Assembly (NCBI RefSeq): GCF_030297175.1
Contig: NZ_AP028070.1
Coordinates: 2,232,001-2,296,000 of the forward strand
Length of the DNA stretch: 64,000 nt
Direction: 5' to 3'
Source of the DNA: Marinobacter sp. LA51
Lineage (GTDB): Bacteria > Pseudomonadota > Gammaproteobacteria > Pseudomonadales > Oleiphilaceae
The stretch's first letter is position 1; each line of letters opens with the position of its first letter. Below the pieces are notes generated by a model, which was not told the origin of the DNA, ran no database searches, and saw only the letters and a list, made by a program, of their open reading frames with translations. The position numbers and the translations under genes are program-made. This document shows positions 16,106 to 24,178 of the stretch, one piece after another.

Positions 16106-19004
16106 TGACCACCCCGGCAGTGATTTCCTGCTTGTTGTAACGGCCCGGCAGCAGGCGCTTCAGCGCGTCATAGCTACGCTGCACCCATTCGTCGTAAATG
16201 CCCTCGCGGGCGCGCCGGATGTTCTGCTCATGAATATCGATGGCGTTATCCTCAAACGGATACGCCTGCTCTTCCAGCAGCAACTCGTACTGGGCAAGCT
16301 CCAACTCACTTAAGCCGGGCGGCCGCTCCGATGCCATCAGATCAGCCCCCAGACGTCCGTAGATGTGGGCGATCTGATAGCCCGCCTCGGTTGAAAACGA
16401 GGACAGTCCGTAACTGGCAGTTTTCTGGTAAGCGTTGACCGCTTCCTCCAGCGCATTGGTTTTGGCCACCATGCTTTCATTCAACGGCAGGGTCAGGCTG
16501 ATGGCGTCGTAGCGCTCCAGGGCTTCCCGCGCCAGCGTGGCGGACGCCGATGCCGCCAGCCAACGCATGCGGTCGTCGCTGGATTCCGGATTGTCATCAA
16601 CAAACGCCATCTGCCGACGCAGCCAGGAGTCCCGACGAGTAATGTCTCCCTCGGCCTGGTAAAGCTCGGCCAGGCGGTTGGCAGCCTCCATGTAGGCATC
16701 CGCCGGCTCCGGGTAGACGTTGGCATACTGTCGCCAGGTATCGATGGCCTTCCCGGTGTTACCCGCCTTGTCGTACAGCTCTGCAGCAATCTGCAGGTTC
16801 TGCCGCTGCTCTTCCGGTGTCGATGCCAGCGCAACCATGCGTTTGAGCTCATCGCCAGCCTGTTCCCACTGTCCGGTTTCCCGGTAAGCCAGGGCAAGCT
16901 TCGGGGGTACTGTGTCGATCAGTTCATGCTCGGGGAATTCGGCCCGGAAAGCCGTCAGTACCGAGATCGCTTCATCCCAACGTGCGGCGGTAACCAGCAA
17001 GGACGCAGCGTCGTATTCGGCATTGGCCCGCAACGCGGATTCCGGCACGGCTGCGCCGACCCGGAGGTACTCGCTCACCGCTGCGTCCACGTTACCCGCT
17101 GCCGCCAATTGCTCAGCCTGTCGGAACACTGCTGCCGCAAGATTTTCGCGTACGCTGGCGCGGCGCTCGTCGGTGTCGGCCATAGCCACGAGCGCATCCC
17201 GATAGGCCTGCTCCGCTTCGGCATAACGCTCAAGCTCAAACAGACTGTGTCCGGACAACAACAGCGCCTCGGTGATCAGCTCTTGCCTGGGTGCCGGTTG
17301 CCAGGCCGCCAGGCGACTGGACATAGCCACCGCGTCTTCCCAGTTTTGGTGAGCAAACTCCCGTTGCAACGCGATGTAGAACACGTCCGGAGCCCGCGAA
17401 TCAGCCGGGAAAGCATTGGCAAACCGCAAACGATTCAGCTGCTGCATATCCTCGTAGCTGTCTTCAACGTTCTGCTGCTCCGTTGCCGACTCGGCCTGCC
17501 AGGTCCGGGCATATTTGCGGTAGGCCAGAACCGAGGCGTAACCCGCTTCGGCGGCCCGTGCCGGCGGCTGTCCCTCGTACGGGAAATCGTAGGCCACGCG
17601 CTCGAACGCCTCGATGGCCGAGGCCCAGTCTTCCAGTTCCAGGTAGGTTTCGCCGAGCAGGAACAGACGTTCGGGCGTTCTTGGATGGCTCGGGAACGTT
17701 GCAGCAAATTCTGAGTAATAAGCCGCCGCCCGGTAGTAATTGTCGCGCGCGCCGGTTTCGGTTTCCGCCTCACCCGCGAGCAGGTAGTGGCGATCCGCCA
17801 GCTCGGGCAACAACTGCTCCAGCTGTTCCCGGATGTAGGCCAGCGTGTCCGGCTCAGCATTGCGCCAGTAGCTGCTGTAAAGGCCGTAGTTGGCGACGAA
17901 TTCGGCCTTGCGCTCGGGCAGTGTCCGTTCGAAGCCGGCGAGTTCGAGCGTGGCAATGATGTTCATGTGGTAACGAGGCGCCCAGCGACTGCCGGGATGG
18001 TCTTCAATGAAGGCCTCGTAAACGTCGATGGCGTCCGAGTACTGCTCCCGCTCCAGGAGCAAGTTGCTGTAGCGGTCGTAAATGAGGATTTCGTAGGGCC
18101 GACTGCCGGCCTGCCGGAACAGCGCCTGCAGGGTGTCAGCGCCCTCGAGGTAAGACAGGGACAACCCAAACACCCGGAACAGGTCCTCAATCAGGGTTTT
18201 GTTGCGTTGATCAATGTCCTGAACCGGCTGGCCTTCCGGCAGGACCCGGTCCAGCACCTCGATGTAGCTGGTCAGAGCGAGCCGGTACTGGCCCTGCTTG
18301 AACTGACTCCAGCCGCGCATGTAGTAGGCGTTAACCAGGAACGAAGGATCAGTCTGCTGTTGCTCGCTGGTCTGGGCCACCTGATCGAACGCCTGCTCGG
18401 CCTCGTCGTAGCGGCCGTTGATGAACAGCAGGTCGGCCCGCCGGAACTGGGCTTCGGTCCAGTACGAGGAGTCCGGGTAGCGTTCAACCAGAGTATTGAG
18501 TGCAGCCAACTGCTCAGACGTCATGCCCCGCAGCTCCCAGGCGCGGGATAGCTGATAGTAGATCTGATCGTTACCGGCACGATCCGGATATTCACGGAGC
18601 AGGGTCTGATACGCCTCGATGGCGTCATCCAGCTCGTCCTGAGCCGTGTCCGCCATTTTCCGCTCGGCACGGGTGAACTCAAGATCCGCCAACCGATGGC
18701 GAATGGTCACCTGCTTGCGTGGGTCCTTCACCAACGGCAATAGCGATCGATAACTGGCCATCACGGTTTCCAGAGACACCGGCTCAGCACTTGCCGACGC
18801 GGACTCCAGGCCTACGGCTGCAGTAGGTTGCCCCGCTTGGGGGTCGGACGCAGCAGCGATGGCGCCAATGGTCCCCGCCCGCATTTCCGGCGTTGTTCCA
18901 CCGCCGCCCATGGGCCACGACAGGCTTTGACAGCCGGCCAGTGCTACCGCCAGCGGCAAAACGGCCAATCCGCGCAGGGGCACAATCCTCGAGACTTTAT
19001 TCAT
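16092..19004 (-). CDS. large TPR lipoprotein (about 970 residues)
   Basis: A lipoprotein signal with lipobox ALAGC (start MNKVSRIVPLRG) leads into a very long solenoid of TPR-like helices to the C-terminus. Repeated units such as GRYDEAEQAFDQVAQ, EQYSDAIDVYEAFIEDHPGS and EDWASAIEAFERVAYDFP occur throughout. The frame stays open 28 codons upstream, but the chosen ATG gives the signal peptide, and its start overlaps the preceding stop by 8 bp. The protein would line the outer or inner face of the periplasm and bind partners over a large surface. Its size and solenoid form recall scaffold proteins of secretion and gliding machines. No enzymatic domain was seen. Confidence 0.85.
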   Translation of the reverse strand: MNKVSRIVPLRGLAVLPLAVALAGCQSLSWPMGGGGTTPEMRAGTIGAIAAASDPQAGQPTAAVGLESASASAEPVSLETVMASYRSLLPLVKDPRKQVTIRHRLADLEFTRAERKMADTAQDELDDAIEAYQTLLREYPDRAGNDQIYYQLSRAWELRGMTSEQLAALNTLVERYPDSSYWTEAQFRRADLLFINGRYDEAEQAFDQVAQTSEQQQTDPSFLVNAYYMRGWSQFKQGQYRLALTSYIEVLDRVLPEGQPVQDIDQRNKTLIEDLFRVFGLSLSYLEGADTLQALFRQAGSRPYEILIYDRYSNLLLEREQYSDAIDVYEAFIEDHPGSRWAPRYHMNIIATLELAGFERTLPERKAEFVANYGLYSSYWRNAEPDTLAYIREQLEQLLPELADRHYLLAGEAETETGARDNYYRAAAYYSEFAATFPSHPRTPERLFLLGETYLELEDWASAIEAFERVAYDFPYEGQPPARAAEAGYASVLAYRKYARTWQAESATEQQNVEDSYEDMQQLNRLRFANAFPADSRAPDVFYIALQREFAHQNWEDAVAMSSRLAAWQPAPRQELITEALLLSGHSLFELERYAEAEQAYRDALVAMADTDERRASVRENLAAAVFRQAEQLAAAGNVDAAVSEYLRVGAAVPESALRANAEYDAASLLVTAARWDEAISVLTAFRAEFPEHELIDTVPPKLALAYRETGQWEQAGDELKRMVALASTPEEQRQNLQIAAELYDKAGNTGKAIDTWRQYANVYPEPADAYMEAANRLAELYQAEGDITRRDSWLRRQMAFVDDNPESSDDRMRWLAASASATLAREALERYDAISLTLPLNESMVAKTNALEEAVNAYQKTASYGLSSFSTEAGYQIAHIYGRLGADLMASERPPGLSELELAQYELLLEEQAYPFEDNAIDIHEQNIRRAREGIYDEWVQRSYDALKRLLPGRYNKQEITAGVVNELG

Positions 19005-20946
19005 CCCCGGACCCCTGTCTGCTTTGGAGCTGATACAGGCGGTCGGCCAGGCGGGCCTGGGCATGACGCGACGCCACCCGATAGCCACGCAGCTGTTTAC
19101 GCTGCACCAACAAGGCCTGATCCACCCTGGCCATCATTCGGCCCCGGGCCTCCGACAAGGCGAGTTCCAACTCCTGCCGCAGGCTTGTCAGCTCCTTTTC
19201 CCGCGCCGCCAAGCGATCGCTCAACCGCTGATGCTGTTTATCGTCGGCCATCAACGTCTCGATGGTCTGACGTTGCGACCTGAATTCCGCCATCGCCGTG
19301 TCCAGTTCCCGAAGCTGTCTTTGTGCAGCCCAGCGATTCACGCCGTAGTCATCCACGATCATCCAGTCGAAATGAGCCTGCATCCGCCGATACTGGGCAC
19401 GCTGACGCTGGGTGCGCTCGTCGTTGGGCAAGGCCGCCAGGGACTCGGCAACGCGGTCAAGCCTGGTTCTCAGTTCTTTTTGTTCGGCGGTCATTAGGAA
19501 TTGGTAGTCTTCCCGCGCCAATGCCTCGGTAATCTGCTGCCGGTACTGCTGATGCTCCGCCGCCCACTGATCGGCTTGTTGCTCGGCCAGTGCCTGCCGG
19601 GTGGCCTTGATCCGGGCCGTGCGTTGCATCTGGCGGGTCTCCAGCATCAGCTCAAAGGACGCCAGTTGCTGCTGCCAGTCATCCAGGAAAGCTTGCATGC
19701 GATAGAGATCGTGCAACTCGCTAAGAGCTTGCTGAAACGACTCCGTTGCCAGGATTTCAGACAAACCAAAATCACTGGGCATGACCTTCAGCCGCCCGTA
19801 GGCATCGGTCATCTTGCCGTCGCCGTCCTGCTGGAATTCCAACCGGGCCATCAACGAGTCTTCGGTCAGCGCGGTCCGGGCCGTAACCAGTTTCGCCTCT
19901 AGTCGTTCATATCGGTCGGCGGCTTCGCGGAAAGCTACCAGCGCCTCTGCCGGTCGATTCATCTGCTCCAGCAGATAGCCGCGGGCGTAGGGCACCTGTT
20001 GCAACCAGGGGCTGAACAATTGCCGCGAGGACAACACGTTAACCGCGTTCAACGCCCGAGCCATCTCACCCTGCCCGGCTGCCGCAACGGCATACTCGAA
20101 CAGCGCCCGATCGGAAAATGGCCCCTCCGCCGAGAGCAATTCCAGCGTTCTGAAAGCCTCATCAAAGCGACCGTTCGCCAGGTAGATTCGCGCCAGCGAC
20201 AGCCGGCTTTTTTCCATCAGCGCCTGCTGTTCCGGGCTATCTTCAGAGCTATCGCCGGCTTCGGCTTCCATCTGCCGGATCAGCTCCGCCAGAGTGGCAA
20301 TCGCCGCTTCAGCATTGCCATCAGCAAGCTCCGCCATGGCAGTGTTGTAAGTAAGGTAATGAGCCCAAATGGCATTGGGGTCGAGCTGATCTCGAAACTG
20401 GCCAATGGCGTCCGGGTCAGGCTGACTGGCCAGTTGCTCTGCCAGGCGGGCCTGCAGATACAGCCATTCCTGGTAGAGTCCAGGTTCGCTGGTTTCCAGT
20501 GTTGCACCGTCGACCCGGTTCAGATTGGCTTCCGCAAGCTGGTAATCGGCCTCCAGATACAGCACCTTGCCGAGATAGAACCAGGCCTGGTTGCGAACCT
20601 CAGGCGACAGCGCACTGCCCTTGCCATCGCCCCCCAACAGTCTGGTGAACAGCTCACCGGCCTCACGGGTCATGCCATAAGACAGCAACAGGCCGCCTTC
20701 AATCAGGGCGGGATGGTCGCCATGGCCCTGAATACCGCCTTGTTCACTGGCGACCGACAGCTGGGTCAGCGCATCGAAGGCCTGGCCCTGGTGGTAGTTG
20801 TACAGCACCCAGCCATAACGAAGATCCTGAACCCGTTCCGGCGCAGGCTCATCCGCCCACCCAGGCGTACTCGCCATCAGCCACAGACAGCTAACCGCGA
20901 CCCAGACCGAACGTTTTCTGGCTAAGATGCCCGCTTTCAATGCCAC
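18997..20946 (-). CDS. exported TPR plus coiled-coil protein
   Basis: 649 residues with a signal peptide ending near TPGWA-DE. The first about 350 residues are TPR-like helices (NQAWFYLGKVLYLEADYQLAEANLNR, ARIYLANGRFDEAFRTLELL). The C-terminal 250 are a strongly charged coiled coil rich in Gln, Arg and Glu (DDWQQQLASFELMLETRQMQ, RLAAREKELTSLRQELELAL). The start is a GTG codon with GGAG upstream; other starts nearby are possible. It overlaps the large TPR lipoprotein gene. The combination suggests an elongated periplasmic scaffold that could bridge the inner-membrane motor and the outer membrane. Confidence 0.78.
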   Translation of the reverse strand: MALKAGILARKRSVWVAVSCLWLMASTPGWADEPAPERVQDLRYGWVLYNYHQGQAFDALTQLSVASEQGGIQGHGDHPALIEGGLLLSYGMTREAGELFTRLLGGDGKGSALSPEVRNQAWFYLGKVLYLEADYQLAEANLNRVDGATLETSEPGLYQEWLYLQARLAEQLASQPDPDAIGQFRDQLDPNAIWAHYLTYNTAMAELADGNAEAAIATLAELIRQMEAEAGDSSEDSPEQQALMEKSRLSLARIYLANGRFDEAFRTLELLSAEGPFSDRALFEYAVAAAGQGEMARALNAVNVLSSRQLFSPWLQQVPYARGYLLEQMNRPAEALVAFREAADRYERLEAKLVTARTALTEDSLMARLEFQQDGDGKMTDAYGRLKVMPSDFGLSEILATESFQQALSELHDLYRMQAFLDDWQQQLASFELMLETRQMQRTARIKATRQALAEQQADQWAAEHQQYRQQITEALAREDYQFLMTAEQKELRTRLDRVAESLAALPNDERTQRQRAQYRRMQAHFDWMIVDDYGVNRWAAQRQLRELDTAMAEFRSQRQTIETLMADDKQHQRLSDRLAAREKELTSLRQELELALSEARGRMMARVDQALLVQRKQLRGYRVASRHAQARLADRLYQLQSRQGSGDE

Positions 20947-20994
20947 AGTTCAGTTCACTCCCCAGCTCAATCCCACGCCACTAGTCCCACGCCT

Positions 20995-21537
20995 CTAATC
21001 CCAGGCCAATATGGACACGGTGGGTTGGTAGTCGGAGGAGCGATCCTGCACCCGGATTTCCAGTGCCGCCGTGCCGGTGCCCTTTTCGAAATCGAGGGTG
21101 GCCGCCTGTTTGTAGGCGCGATTGTCTGGCCCGATGCCTTCCACAAACGCCGTCACTTCGTGGTTTCCGGTCTTCAGGTTGCCCACGTACAGACGCTGCA
21201 TGCCACCTCGCTCAAGGGCCTGAACCTGGCGCTCGGTGTAGAGGTACGATGCCACCACTTCCCCATCAACCTTGAGCTTGACCGCGTCCAGTTTCAGGAA
21301 CTGGCCTGTGTCGACACTCACGAACACCGCAAACTGAGTACTGGCGGGGAACAACAGGTCCTCTTCCAGAATGAACAGATCCCGATTAAGGCGAATGACC
21401 TGTTTCTTCAAGGATTCGACACTCTGGGCTACGGACTTGTCGTCGGCATTGTCGCCGGACTGGGCCAGCGCCGGGCCCGAAATCAGAACAGCGCAGCCGG
21501 TTGCCAGAGCAAGAATGAGGGACTTTAGTGGTTTCAC
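20995..21537 (-). CDS. small exported protein of unknown family
   Basis: 180 residues from an ATG preceded by AGGA (a TTG 11 codons upstream also opens the frame). The signal peptide (MVKPLKSLILALATGC...PALAQ) is followed by a short helix (VAQSVESLKKQVIRLNRDLF). A beta-rich body follows, resembling a carbohydrate-binding or Ig-like fold (FVSVDTGQFLKLDAVKLKVDGEVV, LYVGNLKTGNHEVTAFVEG). From memory, similar proteins in related genomes are sometimes labelled AraC regulators; nothing here supports DNA binding. It lies 22 bp after the DUF3570-like barrel and 48 bp before the TPR/coiled-coil gene. Probably a periplasmic adaptor. Confidence 0.7.
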   Translation of the reverse strand: MKPLKSLILALATGCAVLISGPALAQSGDNADDKSVAQSVESLKKQVIRLNRDLFILEEDLLFPASTQFAVFVSVDTGQFLKLDAVKLKVDGEVVASYLYTERQVQALERGGMQRLYVGNLKTGNHEVTAFVEGIGPDNRAYKQAATLDFEKGTGTAALEIRVQDRSSDYQPTVSILAWD

Positions 21538-21559
21538 CATGATCAGTGTTCCTGCCAAC

Positions 21560-22726
21560 TCAGTATTCAAGAATCAAGGACGCGCGCGTAACCAGCGCAT
21601 CGAACGAATAAAGCGGTTCTTCCCCGGGCAGGAAATCGCCCTTGGCGGTCACGTCCCGGAAATCGTCGTATTCGAAGTTCAGCCAATCCAACAGCAAGCT
21701 GAACTGCAGCCGTTTGATGCCAGGCAGCGAGGTCTGCTTCCACTCATAAACCGCACCGGTGCCCAAGGTGGTGCCCGACAACGTACTCAGTTCCTTGTCC
21801 CTGGCCAGGTGGGTTTGGGAGTTCTCGAACTCGTACAGATCGCTGTAGAAGTCAGCCGCTTCCTGGGTGTAATAACGGACCGATCCTTCCAGGGTCCAGC
21901 GATTGTTCAGGGCATGCACATAGGCCAGTTCAACGGTATGGGCATCGATACCCCAGCTGTCCGTGAAATAACGGTACTCGCCGCGAATGGAGGCCCGGTA
22001 TGGCAGGTAGTACAGGGCTCGGGTCGCCACCGAGGTGCTGGTTCGGGTCTCCGGGTAGCGCTCCGGCTGATACAAGAATGACGTTGAGTCATTCGGGTCC
22101 CGGAAGCGGTTCTGGCGGTAGGGATTCTGAAGAAACCCCTCATCGGACACCACTTCCAGATCGATCCCCAGCAGGCTGTTGCGGGTCAGGACCTGGCTCA
22201 AACCGAGTTGGTAATTCCGTCGATCGGCTTCTTCACTGAAGTTGTCGTTGCCAACCCGGCCTACGTCGTCCCAGCCATTGGCGTAGCCCATGGTCACGGT
22301 AGACATGCCGCCGAAGAATTCCTGACTGACCGAGAAGTAGACGGTATTGGCTTCGTAGTCGTTTTCCGAGCTGTTGGTATAGCCCAGGCTCAGGATGGCG
22401 TCTTCATGCAGGTAATCCACGCCCAGTGAATATTCATCCCGTTCTTCCGTATAGGGGCTGGCCGTGGCCAACACATCCACCGACGCGGCGGACACCGAGT
22501 CCACGTAGTACTGGCCGGTAAACGACACCTGCGGCCCGGCGTTTTTTCGCACCAGCACTGAGGGCCCATCGATCACCATGCCACCACCGTCGTAGCGGTG
22601 GTAAAGCATATCGACGTTGTCCTCGGGCAGGGTCGCGGCCGAGACCAGAGGCGCAGCCAAAGTCAGCAACAACGCCAGTAGCGGCGCCAAGGCATAGCGA
22701 ATTCGGCTCGCCTCAGTTACAGCCAC
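21560..22726 (-). CDS. DUF3570-type outer-membrane beta-barrel protein
   Basis: About 388 residues. The GTG start at 22726 is chosen because GGAGG lies 6-8 nt upstream and a normal signal peptide follows at once (RIRYALAPLLALLLTLAAPLVSA-AT). An ATG at 22783 gives an unlikely charged leader and lacks a ribosome site. The mature protein alternates polar and hydrophobic strands (VSFTGQYYVDSVSAASVD, DEYSLGVDYLHEDAILSLGY) and ends in LILEY, with an aromatic C-terminus typical of BAM substrates. The order and character match DUF3570, which from memory often accompanies DUF4266 and ApbE. The start lies inside the Gly/Cys tail codons of the previous gene, so translation is coupled. Its role is unknown. 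Confidence 0.82.
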   Translation of the reverse strand: MAVTEASRIRYALAPLLALLLTLAAPLVSAATLPEDNVDMLYHRYDGGGMVIDGPSVLVRKNAGPQVSFTGQYYVDSVSAASVDVLATASPYTEERDEYSLGVDYLHEDAILSLGYTNSSENDYEANTVYFSVSQEFFGGMSTVTMGYANGWDDVGRVGNDNFSEEADRRNYQLGLSQVLTRNSLLGIDLEVVSDEGFLQNPYRQNRFRDPNDSTSFLYQPERYPETRTSTSVATRALYYLPYRASIRGEYRYFTDSWGIDAHTVELAYVHALNNRWTLEGSVRYYTQEAADFYSDLYEFENSQTHLARDKELSTLSGTTLGTGAVYEWKQTSLPGIKRLQFSLLLDWLNFEYDDFRDVTAKGDFLPGEEPLYSFDALVTRASLILEY

Positions 22727-22949
22727 AACCACCTCCAGAACCGCCCTCGGAGCCACGCGCCGATTCCCGGGCCTGATAGACATGGTGCATATAAACGTCG
22801 GCCTTGCCGTGCCGGCTCAGACTCATCACCGGGTCCGCCAGCTTGTCCCGTTCATAGGGTTTCACCCAGGGTTTGATGTCGCTGCAGCCCGCGGTCGACA
22901 TCAGCACAAGCACCAAGCCCAGGAGCATCGTCAGAGATACACCACGCAT
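22713..22949 (-). CDS. DUF4266-type lipoprotein with C-terminal GGGCGCN
   Basis: 78 residues. The signal has lipobox STAGC (Cys 22), then the family core SDIKPWVKPYERDKLADPVM, a middle with several His residues (SRHGKADVYMHHVYQ), and a tail GSEGGSGGGCGCN. The two Cys two residues apart in a Gly-rich tail look like a metal, haem or modification site. The ATG at 22949 lies after AGGGTGAACGTT; an upstream GTG frame runs through a 15-bp tandem repeat and is not used here. It lies between the TlpA thioredoxin and the DUF3570 barrel and overlaps the latter. TlpA could keep the tail thiols reduced. No biochemical role can be assigned. Confidence 0.78.
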   Translation of the reverse strand: MRGVSLTMLLGLVLVLMSTAGCSDIKPWVKPYERDKLADPVMSLSRHGKADVYMHHVYQARESARGSEGGSGGGCGCN

Positions 22950-22952
22950 AAC

Positions 22953-22997
22953 GTTCACCCTGTCTCCGTTAACCCTTTCCCCGTTCACTCTGTTCCC
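22953..22997. repeat. 15-bp tandem repeat, three units
   Basis: GTTCACCCTGTCTCC, GTTAACCCTTTCCCC and GTTCACTCTGTTCCC follow one another directly, with a fourth degenerate unit to 23012. They lie between the TlpA stop and the lipoprotein ATG and, on the minus strand, include the AGGG ribosome site. In the upstream-open frame they encode (NVR-D/E/N-G)n, which is probably not translated. Confidence 0.65.
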
Positions 22998-23014
22998 TTT
23001 AACCCAGCCCCAGC

Positions 23015-23512
23015 TCACTCGCGCACCAATTCCCGAATCTGCTGCTCGTAGTCGTCCTCATAGCCCGGCTGATAACCGTAATGCACGTATCGAGCGTTGC
23101 CATTGCGGTCGATCATGACCGTAGTGGGCATGGCCTGGACCTCGTACAGCTCACTGACCCGGCTCTCGGGGTCATAGAGAATCGGGTAGTCCACCGGCAC
23201 GGCATCCAGAAACCGCAGAGCTTCGTCCCGGTTCTCATCGACATTGACCGCCAGGATGGTAAAGCCCAGATCCTTGTACTGGCTGTAGATGTCGTCCATC
23301 AGCGGCATCTCCTGCCGACAGGGGCCACACCAGGAGGCCCAGAAATTCAGCATCACCACTTCGCCGCGGTGGTCTTCCAGGCGCAGGTTCTCACCGGACC
23401 GGCTCTCCAGGGTAAAGTCCGGCGCCGGAACGTTGATGGCCTCGGCCTGGGCCATCATCGCCAGCCCGGTGAACGCCATACCAACCGCCAGCAAGGGCAA
23501 TAATCTGGTCAT
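23015..23512 (-). CDS. TlpA-like periplasmic thioredoxin
   Basis: 165 residues with a signal peptide (ending near MMAQA-EA) and a thioredoxin-like domain with an active site WCGPC (C62, C65). It carries the TlpA/ResA-type inserted helix, and the cis-Pro is in AMPTTVMID. Family members reduce disulfides in periplasmic proteins, often for cytochrome c or cofactor maturation. Here it sits between a beta-barrel gene and the Cys-tailed lipoprotein, in a locus with at least five CxxCH haem sites. A reductive role toward apocytochrome or toward the CGC tail is likely. The DsbD/CcdA-type electron donor is not in the window. Confidence 0.9.
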   Translation of the reverse strand: MTRLLPLLAVGMAFTGLAMMAQAEAINVPAPDFTLESRSGENLRLEDHRGEVVMLNFWASWCGPCRQEMPLMDDIYSQYKDLGFTILAVNVDENRDEALRFLDAVPVDYPILYDPESRVSELYEVQAMPTTVMIDRNGNARYVHYGYQPGYEDDYEQQIRELVRE

Positions 23513-23530
23513 ATCAAGAGACTCCCGTTG

Positions 23531-24178
23531 TTAAAAAAAGACCGACAGGCCGGAACTGACCTCGGTGTTAATGGACGTTTTCTCGCTACCCAGGACATCT
23601 ATCCGGTAAAAGTGCTGGCGAACACCAAGGTGCACGGCAACGCTGTCCGTCAGCAGCACCTGGTAGCCCGCACCGGCATTCACGGTGAAGCGCGTGTCAC
23701 CCGCGAAATCCGTTGCGCCAGCCCCGGCAATCAAATAGAAGTTGGTGTTAAAGGCGTAATTCTCGGTCAGGAACGCTTCACCGGGCAGCACGTTGTAGCC
23801 CAGATTGATGTTGTAATAGGTGTAGTCCCGCTCATCTTCGGTCAGAACTTCCACATTACCGGCCAGTTTTTCGAAACTGGTTTCGCCGGCTTCGGCAAAT
23901 CCGACTCCGGCCTCAAAAAAGAACGACTCGCTCAGGTGATAGGTAAGCTTTCCGCCATACACCAGCGAGCTTTCGAAATCTTCGATGGTGAGGAAACCCA
24001 CAAAGGCACCCACCTCGAAATTCTCGGTATCGATCAGGGACTCATCCACCGGCACCGGTGTTACGTCCGGTTCAATCAATGGACGATCGTCCTCGGCTGC
24101 CATCGCGCCTACCGGCATCAGCAGGGCGGCGGACAGACACAGTCCGTTCAGAAAAAGATGCTTAGTCCGATTTTCCAT
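23531..24178 (-). CDS. outer-membrane beta-barrel protein (first of two similar)
   Basis: 215 residues. A signal peptide (LCLSAALLMPVGAMA-AE) is followed by a short acidic and Pro-rich stretch (DRPLIEPDVTPVPVDES). About eight amphipathic strands follow, typical of the small OmpA-like barrel family (FEVGAFVGFLTIEDF, ESFFFEAGVGFAEAGE, FNTNFYLIAGAGATDF), with an aromatic end (GLSVFF). It overlaps the following SH3/barrel gene end by 31 bp, and that protein ends in GLSIFF, so the two barrels are probably paralogues. It would sit in the outer membrane as part of the locus complex. Ligand and function are not visible. Confidence 0.82.
   Translation of the reverse strand: MENRTKHLFLNGLCLSAALLMPVGAMAAEDDRPLIEPDVTPVPVDESLIDTENFEVGAFVGFLTIEDFESSLVYGGKLTYHLSESFFFEAGVGFAEAGETSFEKLAGNVEVLTEDERDYTYYNINLGYNVLPGEAFLTENYAFNTNFYLIAGAGATDFAGDTRFTVNAGAGYQVLLTDSVAVHLGVRQHFYRIDVLGSEKTSINTEVSSGLSVFF

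Noticed and set aside
20995..21537. A label of AraC-type regulator for the small exported protein
   Set aside because: It has a signal peptide and beta-rich body and no helix-turn-helix; such labels for this family look like an annotation error.
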